From Nostoc sp. TCL240-02 (GTDB lineage Bacteria > Cyanobacteriota > Cyanobacteriia > Cyanobacteriales > Nostocaceae): a stretch of DNA of 64,000 bases. The position numbers and the translations under genes were made by a program. The stretch lies in assembly GCF_013343235.1 (NCBI RefSeq), contig NZ_CP040094.1, positions 7,063,001 to 7,127,000 on the forward strand. Reading direction: 5' to 3'. The notes beneath the pieces were generated by a model. That model did not search any database, had not been told where the DNA came from, and saw only the letters and a program-made list of their open reading frames with translations. Positions 15,263-24,103 of this stretch are shown piece by piece (positions within the stretch are counted from its first letter, which is position 1; each line of letters starts with the position of its first letter).

Positions 15263-16162
15263 ATGTTAGAGATGATCGCATCGGAGGCACGAAAGCCACT
15301 GACAATCCCGCCAAAGGAATTTTTAGCGCCTCCTGGTGATTTTAATCCCACGCTATTGCTGTTTTTGGTAGCTGTAGCAATGCTGGTGTTATCTAACTTT
15401 GGTTACTGGCTTTGGGAATGGCCCCACTGGCTCTGCTTTAGCGTTAATACTATTGCGTTGCATTGTGCTGGGACGGTGATTCACGACGCTTGTCACCAAT
15501 CAGCCCATCGCAACCGGGTGATGAATGCGATGTTAGGACATGGCAGTGCGTTGATGCTAGCTTTTGCTTTTCCAGTATTTACGCGGGTGCATTTACAACA
15601 TCATGGCCATGTCAACCATCCTAAAGACGACCCAGATCATTATGTCTCTACGGGTGGCCCGTTATGGCTGATTGCAGTGCGGTTTTTGTACCACGAGGTG
15701 TTTTTCTTTCAACGACGACTGTGGCGGAAATATGAGCTATTAGAATGGTTCATCAGCCGTTTAATTGTCGGTGTAATTGTTTATATATCAGTGCAATACC
15801 ACTTTTTGGGTTACATTCTCAATTTTTGGTTTATACCGGCTTTTGTAGTGGGGATAGCACTGGGATTATTTTTCGACTATTTACCGCATCGTCCTTTTGC
15901 GGAGCGCGATCGCTGGAAAAATGCTCGCGTCTACCCGAACCAAGTTCTCAATATCCTAATTATGGGACAGAATTACCACTTAATTCATCATTTGTGGCCT
16001 TCTATTCCTTGGTATAATTATCAACCTGCATACTATGTCATGAAGCCACTCTTAGATGAAAAAGGCTGTTATCAAACTTCAGGATTGTTGCAGAAAAAGG
16101 ACTTTTTTGAGTTTGTTTATGACATTTTTTTAGGAATTCGGTTTCATCACCAAAAAGAATAG
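15263..16162 (+). CDS. crtR: Beta-carotene hydroxylase CrtR
   Basis: A 299-residue membrane di-iron hydroxylase of the fatty-acid desaturase superfamily. Three His boxes are visible: HDACH followed by HRN, HLQHHGHVNHP, and NYHLIHHLWP. The N-terminus KPLTIPPKEFLAPPGDFNP is characteristic of cyanobacterial CrtR, which converts beta-carotene to zeaxanthin (and in many species acts on other carotenoids). A TTG at 15245 lies upstream, but AAGGAG at 15254-15259 sits correctly before the ATG at 15263. The gene stands alone downstream of a divergent promoter region. Confidence 0.9.
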   Translation: MLEMIASEARKPLTIPPKEFLAPPGDFNPTLLLFLVAVAMLVLSNFGYWLWEWPHWLCFSVNTIALHCAGTVIHDACHQSAHRNRVMNAMLGHGSALMLAFAFPVFTRVHLQHHGHVNHPKDDPDHYVSTGGPLWLIAVRFLYHEVFFFQRRLWRKYELLEWFISRLIVGVIVYISVQYHFLGYILNFWFIPAFVVGIALGLFFDYLPHRPFAERDRWKNARVYPNQVLNILIMGQNYHLIHHLWPSIPWYNYQPAYYVMKPLLDEKGCYQTSGLLQKKDFFEFVYDIFLGIRFHHQKE

Positions 16163-16228
16163 AGTTGTTGCATACAGCGCAATCGCGTCAAAAACCTCCG
16201 ATTTCAACAACCACAAATTAGAAGTAAA

Positions 16229-18016
16229 TCAGCCAAACGTACAATAGCGATCGCGCCCCTTTTGTTTGGCATTGTACATTGCTTGATCGGCTGAAGCGAT
16301 AAGTGTATCTGGCTTAATGTCGCAAATGGGTATGACACAAGTAATACCCAAACTAACTGTGACGATATCCTTGACATCAGACTGTGCATGGGGAATGGAC
16401 TGAGCGTGAATTGCTTGCTGAATATTTTGTGTTACTTTGATTGCTCCTGCTAAGTCAGTATTGGGAAGGAGTACCAAAAATTCTTCTCCTCCATAACGTG
16501 CTACTAGATCACCAGGACGATTAACTATTTGTTGCACTGTTTGCGCTATTTTGATTAAACAATAATCGCCTTCAAGATGACCATAGCAGTCGTTGTAAGA
16601 TTTGAATTTATCAACATCGAATAAAATCAGTGACAGGGGTTGTTGTTCTCTTGCAAGGCGTTCCCATTCTGCTTGCAGTCGTGCATTGAAGCAGCGACGG
16701 TTAGCTACCTGAGTCAAACCATCTAGATTTACCAGTTGTTCTAGTTTAAAATTTGCATCTTCTGCTGTTTCTTTAGCAATTACTAACTCTGCTGTTCTCT
16801 CCTGTACCCGTTGTTCCAAAGTTTCCAAAGATGTTTGTAACTGAAGTGCCATGTTGTTAAACGATTTCGCCAGTTGACCTATTTCGTCTTTTGAGCTAAT
16901 TTTGGCGCGGATATCTAAGTTACCTGCGGTAAATTGGAAAACTATATTGGTAAGATAAATTATTGGTTTTGTTAGCAGTTGCCCAATGGCAAAAGCAATA
17001 ATTGCCACTACTGAAGCGATAATTGCAAATAGCAACATTGCATCACGAATTTGCTTTTCTACAGGTGCTAGGGCAATAGCAAGGGGTTGTGCAAATAACA
17101 CAGACCAAGGTTTATATTTTAAATGAGCGATCGCAATCAGATTAACCTGATTACCTGTTGCTGACAATGATGCAATTAAATCCGACTGTTTATTATCTAA
17201 TGCTTGCTTAAGTTTTAACTCATTAGTTGCCAATTCTTTGACAGGAGAATTAGGCAAATGCCCTTTCTGTTGTAGTTTAGTTACAACATCCAAAGGCAGA
17301 GGCACAATTGATTTAAAAAGTAGTTTTGGTGCAGTGCTATGTGCCAGATAAATATTATTTTCATCTAAAAGAATAGCAAACGATTTTGCCCCAGCCTGTT
17401 CAGTTTCTCGAGTTACTAACTGCTGGACAACAGTAGCATTGTATGAAACACGCAATACACCCAATATATCTCCCTTGGCATTGCGAACCGGACTGCTAAA
17501 AAACAGGGTAACAAGGTCAGGAATTTTTAGCGATCGCTTCATGCTAGAAACAAAGGATAACCCTGTTTGCAGTGGTTTTTGAAAATAATTTTCAACTGAT
17601 TCATCTTTACCAATGTTCGATGTCTGTGTATCCAATACATTTTTCCCGTTTGAGTCGAGCAAAGAGTATGAGAGAATATTGAGCATATCTTTGCGACTGA
17701 GACGGATTAATGTTTCTATTGCCAATTGCATTTCGGGGCTGTCATCTCGCTGTTTTGGATTTAGGCTGAGGTAGCGTGCCAAACCTGGTAAAATCGCCTC
17801 TACGCGCACGGCATTGAGATTTCCATCAATAAAGGCATCTATTCTGTTAGCGGTTTCCTTAGCCGCCGCAGATAGAGCTTGTCGGGCATTTTCAGTTAGT
17901 GCTTTTTCAGTTGTCTGTTTGTTGATAAATGCCAATAACAGCAAAGGAATCAAAGCAACAATCAGAAACGAGGTGATCAACTTTGTACGGATGCCGCCCA
18001 AAAAAGGCTGCTGCAT
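16229..18016 (-). CDS. Membrane diguanylate cyclase (sensor-HAMP-GGDEF)
   Basis: A 595-residue sensor protein: N-terminal transmembrane helix (KLITSFLIVALIPLLLLAFI), a periplasmic Cache-like sensory region to about residue 310, a second helix (LLFAIIASVVAIIAFAIG), a HAMP domain, a coiled coil, and a C-terminal GGDEF domain with an intact GGEEF active site at residues 509-513. The metal-binding DVDKFKSYND block is present, so it should make c-di-GMP. It starts 3 bases after the end of the interrupted substrate-binding protein gene, suggesting that the lipoprotein once supplied, or still supplies, the ligand signal to this sensor (inference). Confidence 0.9.
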   Translation of the reverse strand: MQQPFLGGIRTKLITSFLIVALIPLLLLAFINKQTTEKALTENARQALSAAAKETANRIDAFIDGNLNAVRVEAILPGLARYLSLNPKQRDDSPEMQLAIETLIRLSRKDMLNILSYSLLDSNGKNVLDTQTSNIGKDESVENYFQKPLQTGLSFVSSMKRSLKIPDLVTLFFSSPVRNAKGDILGVLRVSYNATVVQQLVTRETEQAGAKSFAILLDENNIYLAHSTAPKLLFKSIVPLPLDVVTKLQQKGHLPNSPVKELATNELKLKQALDNKQSDLIASLSATGNQVNLIAIAHLKYKPWSVLFAQPLAIALAPVEKQIRDAMLLFAIIASVVAIIAFAIGQLLTKPIIYLTNIVFQFTAGNLDIRAKISSKDEIGQLAKSFNNMALQLQTSLETLEQRVQERTAELVIAKETAEDANFKLEQLVNLDGLTQVANRRCFNARLQAEWERLAREQQPLSLILFDVDKFKSYNDCYGHLEGDYCLIKIAQTVQQIVNRPGDLVARYGGEEFLVLLPNTDLAGAIKVTQNIQQAIHAQSIPHAQSDVKDIVTVSLGITCVIPICDIKPDTLIASADQAMYNAKQKGRDRYCTFG

Positions 18017-18019
18017 GGC

Positions 18020-19006
18020 TTTAAACTAGAAGGGAGGGTTCAAGAAGGAAGAATTGAACAAACTTTCTAGCTCAGGAATGCGCGTCACGTTTCCAGAGCG
18101 AATAAAAAAGTCTGCATATATCTTGGCGGTTTTGTAGATAGAGTTAGGGTTGCTAGATTGAAACAATTTTTGATTTTCAGCTAAATCAGTTAGGTTTACT
18201 CCCTCTAAAGAGAGTGTATTGCTAGGAATTTTTAAGGCTTTGCTGACGATGGCGTTTCCTTACTGAACATTTGCCTTCCAGTAAGTCTCAGCTTGCAGCC
18301 ATCCTCGCACAAATGCACGAACGTCTTCGGGGCGATCGCGGATTGTATCATTGCGAAAGATAATCATATCTAAAATCAAGCCAGGGGTTTGTTTACTGGT
18401 AAATAGGATATGTCCCCCTAATTTAATAGCTTCAGAAAGATGGGGTTGCCAAGCGTGTCCGGCTTGAATAACATTATTTTTCAGGCCTTGAGGAATTTCT
18501 AAAGCCTCTAATTTAACCAATTTCACATCATCGCTGGTCAACTTAGAACTTTTCAACATCTCAGTCACGAAAAGTTCGCTAAAACCGCCTAAATTTGCAC
18601 CTAGCTTTTTCCCTTGCAAGTCAGCGACAGTTTTTATTTGTGGTTGGGCGACTACTACATCTGCTCCTGTTGATTCATCTATAACCAGCACGCCTTGTAT
18701 ATCAGGATTTGTGGCACTCAAGATGATAAAACTTCCCAAGGACGCTGTAATACCATCATACTTACCCGCACTGAAATTTGCTCTTTCCAATTGGGTATAT
18801 CGTTTAGACATTAGTTCAACATCTACACCTTGGGCTTTGAAGAATCCTTTTTCTTGAGCAATGATGCCTGGATACTCTCCAATAAAAGATGCAAATATCA
18901 CTTTCAAGGGAGGGCGTTTGAATTCAGTCGGTGATGAAGCATGACAAGCAAATAGCAAACAGGTGGTAATGAGAAAAAGACTAATGTATCTAAGTAATTT
19001 ACACAT
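18020..19006 (-). pseudogene. NMT1/THI5-like substrate-binding lipoprotein gene with an in-frame stop
   Basis: Codons 1-248 encode an ABC-type substrate-binding protein (NMT1/SsuA/NrtA-like: FASFIGEYPGIIAQEKGFFK) with a lipoprotein signal ending LLFAC. A TAA at 18260-18262 stops it, yet the same frame continues open for another 79 codons (GNAIVSKALKIPSNTLSLEG ... FFIRSGNVTRIPELESL), giving the expected full length of about 328 residues and ending 3 bases before the diguanylate cyclase ATG. The stop is therefore either a true nonsense mutation, possibly a Glu or Gln codon changed to TAA, or a sequencing error. No permease or ATPase gene is nearby, so even when intact it would be a stand-alone binding protein. 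Confidence 0.8.
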
Positions 19007-19340
19007 AATAAAACATTTAATAATTTTTATTATTTTTTAAATACTTTTTAAAATAAATACCCATTTATTAAAATTCAAATAGGATGCTAAAATTCAGCAT
19101 CTAAGTTCAATTCCTGCTGCAAGATTAGAACATAAATTGGCGAACTACCAGATTAAAAATTATTTAAAATCAAACAGGTTTCAATCTTTACTTTGGTTTT
19201 GGAAATTGATTAACAGCAGGACGATTCAAAATATGTTGAGAATACTTCATAGTAGACCCGATCATCTACAAATAAATAGGCTCAAACTACATTAGACTCT
19301 CGTCTCAACCATCTCAATCCCCTAGTATCTAGAGTAATTA
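19007..19340. other. AT-rich intergenic region
   Basis: A 334-bp gap, very AT-rich next to the lipoprotein gene start (19007-19080). It should carry the promoter of the lipoprotein/diguanylate cyclase unit. I see no further gene, repeat or clear hairpin in it. Confidence 0.4.
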
Positions 19341-19865
19341 TTACACTGTCGTATTCAGTTTCACTGCCATTGTCCAATACTGAAATGTTTCAGATCCAAT
19401 CTGATTACTATCCTCATGGTAGATTTGCTGCAAGCATTTATAAAATGCTTGAGCTTCACTCTCTAATCCCAGGGTCATCAAGCACTTTAAAATCCGAGTA
19501 ATCCGAAGATAATTATGGTTAAATATACAGACCCATTCGCTTTTACGGTTCTGATACTCTTCTGACTGGTTGATAATTACTTTTCCGTCATTACTCTCGT
19601 GGCGTTGCAACCCATAAAACTGAAGCATAACTGTGAAGGAACGCAGCAAATTTTGACGTAGATATGGGTTGCTTCGAAATACTTCAATTATTTCTTGGTC
19701 AAGAATGGGAGCATCAGGATTAAATGCACTTCGCTCATGCAAAGGAAACAACCACTGAATATAATTATGGACGCACTCCAATTCTTCAAAATTCCAAGTC
19801 CATATTTCTGCAATCATCCGACCTTCTGAGTCTCGTTGCTCCCCTAAGTAGAATGGGACAATCAT
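19341..19865 (-). CDS. OGFr-like conserved-domain protein
   Basis: About 174 residues resembling the conserved N-terminal domain of vertebrate opioid growth factor receptor: PFYLGEQRDSEGR, W-NFEELECVHNYIQWLFPL, then APILDQEII and RSFTVMLQFYGL. Bacterial members of this domain family exist, and their role is unknown. The first ATG with good context is at 19865 (a TTG at 19871 would add two residues). The gene is monocistronic, with no signal peptide or membrane segment. Confidence 0.75.
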   Translation of the reverse strand: MIVPFYLGEQRDSEGRMIAEIWTWNFEELECVHNYIQWLFPLHERSAFNPDAPILDQEIIEVFRSNPYLRQNLLRSFTVMLQFYGLQRHESNDGKVIINQSEEYQNRKSEWVCIFNHNYLRITRILKCLMTLGLESEAQAFYKCLQQIYHEDSNQIGSETFQYWTMAVKLNTTV

Positions 19866-20006
19866 TACCAACTATCCTCACAACTCAGCATTTTAATTTT
19901 GAGTGCGATCGCCTTACCAAGCTGGTAATATTTTCCCAACAATCAAAGTAGGTTGAGTAGCCGCGTTAGCACGTAGTAGCTATTCTATTTTATTTAAAAA
20001 TAAAAA

Positions 20007-20420
20007 TTATACTTTTGACTTAACTGCTGGCTGTGATGCCTGTAAAGGCTGAGGCAAACTCCAGTCGGGACGCAAGCTGGCGGCGTTGCGTAAATAGATA
20101 TGATGAATTGAGGCGGAGGTTGGGAGATAAGCGTGGATTAAGAACCGAATGCAGCGCTGTAAACTGCCTTCAACGTGCATTTGCTGCACATCCAACATAG
20201 CCACATTATCCCAACCGGGACGCGCTCTAGCGATCGCAGCTGGAAAAATCACATCCAAATCGCGTGTCACGGAGAAAGTCACACTAATCATGTCTGTCGG
20301 CTGAAATTGATTTCGGTCTTCTAGTTCATCTAGTAGTTCTGTCACTACTTCTCGGATTGCCTCAACAGTATTTTCTGAAGCAGTTGTTGCTCCACGAATA
20401 GCCCGCATTTGCCACTCCAC
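20007..20420 (-). CDS. aroH: Chorismate mutase, AroH class
   Basis: A 137-residue AroH-type chorismate mutase, converting chorismate to prephenate for Phe/Tyr synthesis. Visible family features are RAIRGATTASENT at the start, the SVTFSVTRDLD block, PAAIARARPGWDNVAMLDVQ, and a conserved HIYLRNAASLRPD. The start is a GTG at 20420, with AGGAGG about 9 bases upstream. A downstream ATG would cut into the conserved start of the domain. Confidence 0.9.
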   Translation of the reverse strand: MEWQMRAIRGATTASENTVEAIREVVTELLDELEDRNQFQPTDMISVTFSVTRDLDVIFPAAIARARPGWDNVAMLDVQQMHVEGSLQRCIRFLIHAYLPTSASIHHIYLRNAASLRPDWSLPQPLQASQPAVKSKV

Positions 20421-20440
20421 GCCAAAATCCTCCTAAATTA

Positions 20441-20482
20441 GTCATTAGTCATTGGTCATTGGTCATTGGTCATTGGTCATTT
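20441..20482. repeat. Heptanucleotide tandem repeat (GTCATTG-type, 6 copies)
   Basis: Six consecutive 7-bp units GTCATTR/T lie between sppA and aroH. The inverse motif (AATGACCAATA) follows at 20513, so the region can form a loose hairpin. Typical of heterocystous cyanobacterial intergenic DNA. Confidence 0.85.
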
Positions 20483-20535
20483 GACTTGACTCCGAACAAA
20501 GGACAAAGGACAAATGACCAATAACAAACAAACAT

Positions 20536-21357
20536 TTATGGTCGATATAACCACAAAGGTAAACCACTAGTAGACACTTCAAATTCGAGCCAATCAATTC
20601 CAGATCGAATTCCTGATGAAACTTGACGACTCCCTGGTAGAAGGCGGCTCAATAATGGTTTACGTTCTTCTAGGGTATAGCAGAGAGTTTTTTCCGGATC
20701 GAGTCCTACCAATTCTGCTGTCCAGCGACGAGCATCTTCTTCTGTACCAAGGCGGTCTACAACACCTAACTCTAGGGCTTGCTGTCCAGTAAAAATCCGA
20801 CCATCGGCGAAACTTTTTACAGCTTCTACTGTCAGAGAACGGCCATCAGCTACCGTTTGAACAAATTGCTGATAACTTGTGTCAATCAACTCTTGCAGGA
20901 TGCTTTCTTCTGGTTGAGTCAGCTGCCGATCAAAAGCCAAAATGTCTTTATAAGGGCCAGACTTAATTACCTGGAAGGAAACACCAATTTTTTCTAGCAA
21001 GCGTTCCAAGTTATTTCCACGCAAAATCACACCAATACTACCCGTAATTGTACCTGGGTTGGATACGATGTGTTCCGCTCCCATGCCGATGTAGACACCT
21101 CCAGAAGCCGAAATATTGCCAAAGCTAGCAACGATTTTAATTTTTTCGCGCAAACGCTTCAGGGCGCTGTAGATTTCTTGAGAATCTCCGACTGTACCGC
21201 CAGGACTATCGATACGCAGCAATAATGCCGGAAACTTTTTTTCTTCTACAGTTTTCAGTGCTTCTAGGACGCGTTTGCGAGTCGCACCGGCGATCGCACC
21301 AGTAATTTCAATCCGCGCAATTTGTTTTCTAAACCTGGGCTTAAACGGCCAAACCAT
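20536..21357 (-). CDS. sppA: Signal peptide peptidase SppA
   Basis: A 273-residue serine protease of the short SppA class. The nucleophile motif lies in NISASGGVYIGMGAEHIVS and the catalytic Lys in KSGPYKDILAFDR; LRIDSPGGTVGDSQEIY and TGSIGVI are also typical. SppA degrades cleaved signal peptides and, in cyanobacteria, has been linked to light acclimation (family knowledge). No N-terminal membrane segment is evident. It is transcribed alone or with aroH downstream, 115 bases further on. Confidence 0.92.
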   Translation of the reverse strand: MVWPFKPRFRKQIARIEITGAIAGATRKRVLEALKTVEEKKFPALLLRIDSPGGTVGDSQEIYSALKRLREKIKIVASFGNISASGGVYIGMGAEHIVSNPGTITGSIGVILRGNNLERLLEKIGVSFQVIKSGPYKDILAFDRQLTQPEESILQELIDTSYQQFVQTVADGRSLTVEAVKSFADGRIFTGQQALELGVVDRLGTEEDARRWTAELVGLDPEKTLCYTLEERKPLLSRLLPGSRQVSSGIRSGIDWLEFEVSTSGLPLWLYRP

Positions 21358-21901
21358 GAGCTATAAACATTCCTCGTAATAAACTCAATATAAGATCCCC
21401 AGAGGTCAGACGACCTTCTTTGCTCTGTTAAGAAACATGAGCAGACATTGTGTTTATCAGTATTTTAAGGAAGTTTTTATATTTCGCAGTCAGTTTTATT
21501 TGATATTTTCGATGAATGCTAATAAATTCCTTAAAAATTGTAGCCAACACAATATGCCAAACTCTAGTTTAGCGTCCAATGTGGTGGTTTAGCACAGACT
21601 ATTTTAGCTATTTTGCATAATTCAAAGTTTCAAAGCCCTTATTTTACTAGCTTTTTGACTGTTTTCGAATTGATTTACTATAGTCGGGCATACAGAACAT
21701 TTATCAGTAATTAATAACTAATAACTAATTAACAATAAGTATTTAATTAATAATTTTTGTACTCAATTTAATTAATAAAATTTCATTCAGCAACACTAAT
21801 CCCTGTTTAGGTTTAGATCAGTAATATTTTCATTTTGGGAAATCTCAATTTTTCCTCTCTTGTACAGCCCATGAACATCTGACGAAGACTATTCACATCA
21901 T
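21358..21901. other. AT-rich intergenic region
   Basis: A 544-bp AT-rich gap between the sppA start and the end of the small membrane-protein gene on the same strand. It includes TAATTAATAACTAATAACTA-type repeats (about 21710-21780). No coding frame or obvious RNA gene is visible; the sppA promoter should be near 21360-21430. Confidence 0.4.
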
Positions 21902-22198
21902 TCAGGAGTCTATTCGTAAAATTTGATACCTATAGTAAACATAAGTATCAAACAGTGATCCGACGAAACTACAGGTCAAGCTAATTACAAATAATCCACG
22001 CAGGGGAGTCCCACTGCCAAAGGTGGCGAGAAAACGTATAATCTCAGTGGCGATCGCCTCAGTTAACTCTTGTAAACCCGGAAAGGAACCGATAAGGAAT
22101 AAAAATAGTAATCCACCGCCAACCAGGAAGATGGGAGCAACAAAACTAAAAACGATCGTAAGTAGTAGGGAGCGGAGAAAGTTAATGAAAATAGCCAT
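21902..22198 (-). CDS. Small membrane protein, hypothetical
   Basis: A 98-residue protein with an N-terminal hydrophobic segment (LLLTIVFSFVAPIFLVGGGLLFLFLIG) and a C-terminal one (GLFVISLTCSFVGSLFDTYVYY), so probably two membrane passes. No family recognised. The ATG at 22198 and the smooth hydrophobicity pattern support a real gene; it stands alone. Confidence 0.6.
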   Translation of the reverse strand: MAIFINFLRSLLLTIVFSFVAPIFLVGGGLLFLFLIGSFPGLQELTEAIATEIIRFLATFGSGTPLRGLFVISLTCSFVGSLFDTYVYYRYQILRIDS

Positions 22199-22621
22199 TT
22201 AGGACAAACTCCGTGAGTAGAGATAACAATAGCTAGATAGCGGTTTGTCATTTTCTACAATACGTGCGATCGCTCCTAAGCAGACAATCTGTCAAAAATC
22301 TTAAGTTTTCATTAAAAGAAGCGGCTACCAGTTACAGCCTGTGCTGGGTATCTACAAAATGACTCCAATCCACAAAACCCTTGCAAAATAAAGCTTAAAA
22401 CTAAGATTAACATCTATCTATTGGTTTGTAGCACGTTTAATAACAGCTTTATTTTCTGAGAGCATCTTTAATCTAAGTTAATATTTAGCCCCGTTGGGAG
22501 CGGGGAGTTAGAGGGATGAGGGAGCAGGGGAAAAAGAACTATTCCCCATTCCCCATTCCCCATTCCCTATCCCAACGACTTCCGCTATTCTTAAGGCAGT
22601 TACCGAGTTAGCTACAGAACA
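22199..22621. other. Intergenic region upstream of the MlaE gene
   Basis: A 423-bp divergent region. It carries a G-rich stretch followed by four ATTCCCC heptamers (22541-22568) just before the mlaE-like gene. The repeat leaves little room for a promoter near that start, so transcription probably begins upstream, around 22400-22480. No other gene seen. Confidence 0.45.
22541..22568. repeat. Heptanucleotide tandem repeat (ATTCCCC, 4 copies)
   Basis: Four consecutive 7-bp units, ATTCCCC three times then ATTCCCT, about 55 bases upstream of the permease gene start. Same class as the repeats at 1149, 13084 and 20441. Confidence 0.85.
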
Positions 22622-23419
22622 TTGAACCAGACTACATCCAAATCCAGTTTAGGAGAATGGAGCCAGCGATTGCTGGCAGCGATTTTTCTGGGTGGGCAAG
22701 TACTAGTTCACCTATTGAGGGGCAAAATCCATCGGCGCAACACCTTAGAACAAATGGCAGCAGTTGGGCCTGATTCTCTATTTATTGCCTTACTGACGGC
22801 TATTTTCGTCGGCGCGGTGTTTACCATTCAAGTGGCGCGGGAATTTATCAACTTTGGTGCAGGAAACATTATCGGCGGAGTGCTTTCTATAGCGTTGACA
22901 CGAGAACTTTCTCCCGTATTGACGGCAGTGGTTTTGGCAGGGCGAGTCGGTTCTGCCTTTGCAGCCGAAATTGGTACCATGCGAGTCACAGAACAAATCG
23001 ATGCCATGTTGATGTTAAAAACAGATCCAATCGATTATCTGGTTATTCCCCGCGTTATTGCTTGCTGTTTAATGCTACCAATTTTAACCCTTCTATCTTT
23101 GATAACAGGGATGTTCGGAGGATTCATAATTGCGACAAATGTCTACAACCTGTCTGATACTGTATTTCTAGACTCAGCCCGTAACTTTCTTGGGGTCTGG
23201 GATATTATTAGCGCCATGCTTAAGGCGTGTTGCTTTGGGATTTTAATCGCCGTAATTGGTTGCAGTTGGGGATTGACGACAACAGGAGGAGCTAAAGGAG
23301 TAGGACAGTCAACCACAACTGCTGTTGTGACTGCCTTGCTAATTATATTTGTTAGCAACTTCTTTCTTTCTTGGTTAATGTTTCAAGGACTTGGCAGTGC
23401 ATTTTTGAAAGGCTTATAA
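22622..23419 (+). CDS. MlaE-family ABC transporter permease (TGD1-like)
   Basis: A 265-residue permease of the MlaE family, related to plant TGD1 and to Synechocystis Slr1045, which take part in phospholipid/lipid trafficking between membranes. The conserved core ALTRELSPVLTAVVLAGRVGSA followed by EIGTMRVTEQIDA is intact, with about five hydrophobic helices. The start is a TTG at 22622 with no upstream ATG in frame. No MlaF ATPase or MlaD gene is adjacent, so its partners must lie elsewhere. The DUF3119 gene follows on the same strand after 160 bases. Confidence 0.88.
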   Translation: MNQTTSKSSLGEWSQRLLAAIFLGGQVLVHLLRGKIHRRNTLEQMAAVGPDSLFIALLTAIFVGAVFTIQVAREFINFGAGNIIGGVLSIALTRELSPVLTAVVLAGRVGSAFAAEIGTMRVTEQIDAMLMLKTDPIDYLVIPRVIACCLMLPILTLLSLITGMFGGFIIATNVYNLSDTVFLDSARNFLGVWDIISAMLKACCFGILIAVIGCSWGLTTTGGAKGVGQSTTTAVVTALLIIFVSNFFLSWLMFQGLGSAFLKGL

Positions 23420-23579
23420 AAGTGAGAAGTGAGTATTTAGGAGTTAAGAGTTATAAGTTAAAACTCCTCCCTCCTGTAGAGATGCAATCAATCGCCTCTC
23501 TCTTGTACGATTATCGCGTCTCTACTTCTGACTCCTAAAATAAAAGATATGCCTACTAAATAAAGCAGGATTTAAAACT

Positions 23580-23966
23580 GTGACCAGTTCATTTGCTCCT
23601 AACTCCACATCAACCGTGGAACTCAAGCCTAGTTACAATATACCTATAGTGTTGGTGATTACCGCTATTCCACTACTATTGGTACAACCCTGGATAAGCT
23701 CTGTTTTCACACTGTTTGGCTTATTTCTAATGTTTCAGGCGTTAACGCTGCGTTTGCAATTTACCGTCACCGACTTAGATATTTACAGAAGTGAAAAATT
23801 GATTCGACGCTTTCCCTACCAGGAATGGCAAAACTGGCGGATCTTCTGGAATGCAGTCCCCATTTTGTTTTACTTTAAAGAAATTAAAAGTATCCACTTT
23901 TTGCCGATTTTATTTGACCCCAACACCTTGAAAACTTGCTTAGAACAACGTTGTCCGCGTATTTAG
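23580..23966 (+). CDS. DUF3119 family membrane protein
   Basis: A 128-residue protein matching the cyanobacterial/plastid DUF3119 type: two adjacent hydrophobic segments (IPIVLVITAIPLLLVQPW and SVFTLFGLFLMFQALTL), then a soluble part with RRFPYQEWQNWRIFW and HFLPILFDP. Function unknown. GTG start at 23580. The neighbouring MlaE permease suggests a membrane-lipid role, which is inference only. Confidence 0.75.
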   Translation: MTSSFAPNSTSTVELKPSYNIPIVLVITAIPLLLVQPWISSVFTLFGLFLMFQALTLRLQFTVTDLDIYRSEKLIRRFPYQEWQNWRIFWNAVPILFYFKEIKSIHFLPILFDPNTLKTCLEQRCPRI

Positions 23967-24103
23967 TGCTGAGTGTCACAAGTGCTGAGTCGTTTTGCTC
24001 TCAACTAATAACTCAGCCCTTGTGACTCAGGACTTTTATGGCAGGTTAATTGTAATATTTCTGAAAGCTATTTATTCGCATCATAGGAATTACACTATTG
24101 TTT

